Shown here in pieces: positions 6,365 to 6,375 of a stretch of DNA of 6,375 nucleotides (position 1 is its first letter; each line of letters starts with the position of its first letter). The notes below the pieces were generated by a model. The model was not told the origin of the DNA. It saw only the letters and a list, made by a program, of their open reading frames with translations, and made no database searches. Made by a program: the position numbers and the translations under genes. Source of the stretch: CAUYUA01 sp963575675 (GTDB lineage: Bacteria > Pseudomonadota > Alphaproteobacteria > Azospirillales > Azospirillaceae); the NCBI GenBank assembly GCA_963575675.1, contig CAUYUA010000039.1:1-6375 (forward strand), written 5' to 3'.

Positions 6365-6375
6365 GAGCGAAAGCC

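Overview
The window looks like chromosomal DNA of an alphaproteobacterium, most likely near Rhodospirillales. The basis is moderate-to-high GC (mid-50s by eye), an IlvD of about 577 residues of the alphaproteobacterial type, and a GNAT protein and a small membrane protein whose wording I associate with that group. This is recognition from memory, not a search result. I see no phage, insertion sequence, CRISPR array, tRNA or rRNA.

Layout. Positions 1-567 (+) hold the 3' part of an unrecognised gene with a charged, low-complexity N-terminal stretch and a hydrophobic core. Positions 650-1335 (-) hold a decayed gene for a protein with two tandem carboxymuconolactone decarboxylase (CMD/AhpD-like) domains. 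It has a good ribosome binding site and ATG but is broken by several frame changes and an in-frame stop. Positions 1336-1546 are a divergent intergenic region with palindromes and a short tandem repeat. Positions 1547-2729 (+) hold a helical, HEAT-like protein of unknown function, broken by two frame changes within about 40 bases. Positions 2730-3320 have no intact gene but carry scattered fragments, in changing frames, that read like a response-regulator receiver domain. From about 3397 the genes are intact: a GNAT acetyltransferase (+), dihydroxy-acid dehydratase IlvD (4218-5951, +) and an 80-residue two-helix membrane protein (6050-6292, +).

The main message is contrast. Three neighbouring loci between about 650 and 3300 are disrupted, while the genes to the right, including the biosynthetic ilvD, are clean. 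This fits local gene decay, as in a lineage losing accessory functions but keeping branched-chain amino acid synthesis. Sequencing error is the main alternative, but the absence of breaks in the 1.7-kb ilvD argues against it.

The second unexplained feature is a repeat of about 54 bases present twice in opposite orientation, at 4003-4056 and 6313-6364, bracketing ilvD and the small membrane gene. I found no convincing new biological system here.
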